Origin: Eulemur rufifrons | Lineage: Eukaryota; Chordata; Mammalia; Primates; Lemuridae | DNA length: 64,000 nucleotides | Assembly (NCBI RefSeq): GCF_041146395.1 | Contig: NC_090997.1 | Coordinates: 33,211,501 to 33,275,500, forward strand | Direction: 5' to 3' | Notes under the pieces: model-generated | The model's database searches: none | The model's input: only the letters and a program-made list of their open reading frames with translations | Told to the model about the DNA's origin: nothing | Shown: piece after piece, positions 60,158 to 64,000 of the stretch | Layout: every line of letters starts with the position of its first letter | Position numbering within the stretch: the stretch's first letter is position 1 | Translations under genes and position numbers: made by a program

Positions 60158-60922
60158 ATGAAAAGAATAGAAAATCTGGACAGACCAATAGTGAGTAAGG
60201 AGATTATATCAGTAATAAAAAGTTTCCCATCAAATAAAAGCTCAGGATCTGATGGCTCATTGCTGAAAAGAACTAATACCAGTTCTTTTAAAATGCTTTC
60301 AAAAAAAAAAACGGAGAGGAGGGAAAACTTCCAAACTCATTTTACAAGGCCAGAATTACTCTGCTCAAAGCCAGATAAGGATACTACAGGAAAAGAAAAT
60401 TATAGGTCAATAACTCTGATGAATATAGATGTAGAAATCATCAACAAAATACTAGAAAACCAAACTCAACAGCATATTAAATGGATCATTCATCATGACC
60501 AAATGGAATTTATCCCTGGGATGCGAGAATGTTTCAACATATACAAATCAATAAATGTGATATACCACATTAACAGAATGAAGAACAAAAACCATATGAT
60601 CATTTCAATAGAGGCAGAAAAGGCATTCAACAAAATCCAGCATCCTTTCATGATAAAAAAAAAAAATTCTCAAAAATTAGGTATAGAAGGAATGTACCTC
60701 AAGACAATAAGGAGCATGTACTATAAGCCCTTAGCTAACATCATACTCAACAGTGAAAAGTTTAAAACTTCCTCTAAGGTACAGAATAAGACAAAGATGC
60801 CCACTGTCACCACTTCTATGCAACATAGTCCTGGAAGCCCTAACCAGAGCAGGGTAAGGGAAAGAAATAAAGCATATCTAAATCAGAAAGGAAGAAGTTA
60901 TATCATCTCTGTTTGCAGATGA
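60158..60922 (+). pseudogene. L1 ORF2 reverse-transcriptase remnant
   Basis: The 254-residue open frame covers the N-terminal and middle RT. Residues DKDTTGKENYRSITLMNIDV correspond to the conserved motif normally read as DKDTTKKENYRPISLMNIDA. HHDQMEFIPGM and ISIEAEKAFNKIQHPFM match the next blocks. An A-run at 60300-60310 and another near 60657-60666 mark indel-prone places. The downstream FADD box is in another frame. This is not a host gene. Confidence 0.85.
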
Positions 60923-62930
60923 CATAATCTTATATGTAGAAAACCCTAAGGACTCCACCAAAAAACTTAGAACTGATAAACAAATTTAGTAAAGTTCCAA
61001 AATACAAAGTCAATATATAAAACCCAGTAGCATTTCTGTAAACCAACAATGACCTATCCAGACAAAAAGTCAAAAAAACAATCTCATTTACAATAACTAC
61101 AAAAAAGTAAAATAAGACACTTAGGAATAAATTTAGCCCAAAAGGTGAAAGATCTATACACTGAAAACTATGAAACATTGATCAAAGAAATTGAAGAAGA
61201 CACAAATGGAAATTTATGTTGTATTCATGGATTGGAAGAATCAGCATTATAAAATGTGCATACTACCCAGAATGATGTAAAGATTCAATGCAATCCCTGT
61301 CAAAATTCCAGTGAGATTTTTCAAAGAAATAGCAAAAACAATACCAAAATGCATATGAAACCCCAAAGAGCCAAAGCAATTTTGAGCAAAAAGAACAAAG
61401 CCAAGGTCATCACACTACCTTATTTGAAAATTTATCCCAAAGCTATAATAATCAAAACAGCATAGTGCTGACATAAAAGCAAACACATAAACCAATGGAA
61501 CAGAATAGAGAGCCCAGAAATAAATCCATCCTTTTATGGTCAATTGATCTTTGACAAAGATGCCAAGAACACACAATGGGGAAAGGACAGTCTCTTCACT
61601 AAATGGTGCTGGAAAAACTGGATAGCCACATACAGAATAATGAAATTAGATCCTCATCTCACACCATATACAAAGGTTAGCTAAAAATGAATTAAAGACT
61701 TAAACATATGACCTGAAACTATAAAACTACTAGAAGAAAACTTGGAGAAAAAGCCCCATCACTTTGGTCTGGGAAAAGATTTTTTTCAATATGACCCCAA
61801 AGCACAGGCAACAAAAGCAAAAAGTAGTCAAATGGGATTACATTAAACTAAAAAGCTTCTGCACAGGCAAACAATCAACAGAGTGAAGAGAAAATCTAAG
61901 CCTTGGGGAAAAATATCTGCAAACCATGCATCTGATAAGTGGTTAGTATCCAAAATATAAAAGGATGTCAAACAACTCAGTAGTAAGAAAATAAATAGCC
62001 TAATTTAAAAAATAAGCAAAAAATTTCTCAAAAGAAGATATACATCTGGCTGTTAGGTATGTGAAGAAATGCTCAACATCACTATTCCTCAATGAAATGT
62101 AAATTGAAACAAGATATCACTTCAAACCTGTTAAAATGGGTGTTATCAAAAAGATGAAAGGTAACAAGTGTTGGCGAGGATGTGAGAAAAGGGAGCCCTT
62201 GTACAGCATGGGAATGTAAACTAGTATAGCCATTTTGGAAAACAATATGGAGGTTCCAAAAAGATTAAAAATAGATCTGCCATATGATACAGAAATGCCA
62301 TTAGTGGGCATTTATCCAAAGGGTATGAAATCAGTATGTTGCAGAGGTATCTGCACTCCCATGTTCATTATGGCATTATTCACAATAACCAAAATGTAGA
62401 ATCAACCTGTGTCCGTCAACAGATAAATGCAGAAAGAAAATGTGGTACATACACACAATAGAATGTCTTAAAAAGAAGGAATTCCTGTCATTTGTGACAA
62501 CATGGATGAACCTGAAGGACATTATGACAAGTGAAATAAGCCAGGCCCAGAAAGTTATATACCACATGATCTCACTTATATGTGGATTGTAAAATGTCAA
62601 ACTCATGTAAACAGAGAATAAAATGGTGGTTTTCAGAGGCTAGCGGGTGGGAGGATTGGGGAGATGTTGATTGAAGGACACATAATTTCATTTAGACAGG
62701 AGGAATAAATTCACGAGATCTATTGTACATCATAATGACTACAGTTAATAACAATATATTGTATAGTCGAAAATTACTCAGGGTAGATTTTAAGTGTTCT
62801 TGCTACAAAAAAGGTAAGTATTTGAGGTAATGTATATGATTTAGCCATTCCACATGTGTACATATATCAAAATATCATGTTGTATACTATAAATATATAC
62901 AATTTTTACTTATCAATTAAAAAATCAGCA

Positions 62931-63404
62931 AAAGCATATGCACTCACACTTGCATACACATATGTATTATTAATATAAATATGTTATATATATTTGTAGT
63001 AGATATTCTGTATAAACACTCTAAATTATTTAGTAGACAGGCATTATAGTTTATAACTAGTTTTATCCTAACTAGTACCTAGTACACTAATCTCCACAAA
63101 ATAATCTTTCACTAAATGCTTGTTAAAGAATTATAAGTGAATATATTCAAGATGGATAATTGAATGTATTCAAGATACTATAGTAAATAATGGTATTCAC
63201 TTTCTAAGGCATCAATTAAAAGCAATATTATAGGCAAGTAGTCACAATTTTTATTTTTTATACATCATAGGTTAAAAATGTCCACTTAGTTCATTTATTC
63301 AGCAACTATCAAATAGGCCTTATATGTATTACTAAAACCTGAGAATATCAAGTGATCTAATCGTTAGTGATGTTATTAAGGTATTTCTGGTTTTCCTTCT
63401 GAGC
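62931..63404. other. Intron 1, no feature seen
   Basis: AT-rich. A short L2-like tail (AATCTTTCACTAAATGCTTG) lies at 63100-63125. Confidence 0.4.
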
Positions 63405-63745
63405 ACTTGCTGGGATTATACTTCTCCGCTTTCTTAGATTAGGCATGGCCATGCAACTTGCTTTGGTCAACAAAATGTGAAGAAAAGTGACATTTAATAC
63501 TTCTGAGTATAAGCACTTAGGAGCCAGTGGTCAGTTTGCTACTTTTCCCTCCACTTACCCTGGGCATTCTTGATGATATTAATGGTAGAGCCTTCTGGAA
63601 TAAGAACAATGTGGAGCACAGCCCCTGCATACACAATATGAACCTGTAGAATAAGTAGGAAATAAACCTTTGGTATTTAAACCACTAAGATTTAGGAGCT
63701 ACTTGTCATATAGCATACATTAGCTGAATTTGAATGGTACAGCAA
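63405..63745 (+). mobile_element. Old LTR-like repeat
   Basis: GCAACTTGCTTTGGTCAACA, AATGTGAAGAAAAGTGAC, AACAATGTGGAGCACAGCCC and a GGAAATAAACCTTTGGTATT polyadenylation region with ACCACTAAGATTTAG recur in mammalian DNA as an LTR end. The family is uncertain. Confidence 0.55.
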
Positions 63746-64000
63746 GATAAGGGAGATTAGGTTTTGGCTTTCAGGGATTTCTTAGTTTACCGAAGGAGCT
63801 AGTCTTAAAACCAAATTATTATAAAACAACCTAGTAAGTGCCAGCTAGAGATGTCAGAGGCCACAGGAACACAGAAAACAAAACTTCTATGTGAGTTAGA
63901 GAAGGAGTCAAGAAGAAGTAACACTAGAATCTGGCCTCAAAGAAAATTTAAAGTATATGCTGGTGGAAAAGATTTAGATAAGCATTCCAAGATGAGGAAC
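63746..64000. other. Window end, intron 1, no feature seen
   Basis: Text such as CTGGCCTCAAAGAAAATTTA and AGCATTCCAAGATGAGGAAC near the end may be the start of another antisense L2, too short to decide. Confidence 0.35.

Larger units (their letters stand above)
59540..62930 (+). mobile_element. L1 (L1MA/L1MB-like) relic: ORF2 from mid-protein through 3' UTR
   Basis: The element follows L1 ORF2 from the stretch between endonuclease and RT (CCCAAAGTTAGTGGAAGAAA). It continues through the RT core (ATTATAGGTCAATAACTCTG; the catalytic FADD box encoded at 60912-60923), the C-terminal region (GAACAGAATAGAGAGCCCAG, CACACAATGGGGAAAGGACA) and the last ORF2 segment (GTGTTGGCGAGGATGTGAGA). It ends in the 3' UTR with AGGAGGAATAAATTCACGAG. 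A 254-codon open piece (60158-60922) is an RT remnant. The FADD box lies out of its frame, so the enzyme is dead. ORF1, the 5' UTR and the endonuclease are absent. An out-of-order segment lies at 59762-60002. Confidence 0.9.

Overview
The window is nuclear DNA from a mammal, most likely a strepsirrhine primate (lemur or loris group). Two signs support this. It has one dense CpG island set in about 60 kb of AT-rich, intron-like sequence. It is also full of mammalian interspersed repeats (MIR, L2, MaLR LTRs, MER5-type, L1), together with two Alu elements and several L1 3' tails whose diagnostic text looks strepsirrhine rather than ape or monkey. The species call is inference; the primate call is strong.

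There is one convincing gene. The CpG island at about 4460-5560 carries the promoter, the 5' UTR and the first coding exon (5175-5338, + strand) of RIMS1. RIMS1 encodes RIM1, the presynaptic active-zone scaffold that binds Rab3 and Munc13. The exon gives the first 54 residues plus two bases of codon 55, then a GTAAGC donor. Everything from 5339 to the end is the very long first intron; no second coding exon was recognised. The 5' UTR holds a GC-rich triplet tract inside a 38-codon upstream ORF that shares the reading frame of the main ORF.

Region by region: 1-4460 is upstream flank with a DNA-transposon fossil, two MaLR-type LTRs and MIR/L2 pieces. 4460-5560 is the promoter and exon 1. 5561-14300 is mostly unique intron with a candidate recursive splice site at 9574/9575. 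14300-21800 holds L2 and MIR fossils and an Alu that interrupts an L2. 21800-31600 is mostly unique, with a second Alu and a candidate cryptic exon at 23276-23597. 31640-35610 is two consecutive antisense L2 relics with a MIR nested in the first. 35990-44050 holds L1 fragments, a CA microsatellite, two adjoining L1 3' ends and a MER5-like element. 44050-51360 is largely unique. 51362-53758 is a two-LTR MaLR provirus with a target-site duplication. 53825-59530 holds MIR and L1 pieces, including a very short L1 insertion with target-site duplications. 59540-62930 is a decayed L1 ORF2 and 3' UTR with an out-of-order internal segment. The end carries one more old LTR.

I found no sign of a new multi-gene system. 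The observations most worth testing are splicing-related (9574/9575, 23276-23597, 57621-57629) and the in-frame repeat-bearing uORF in the RIMS1 leader. All are sequence-based hypotheses.
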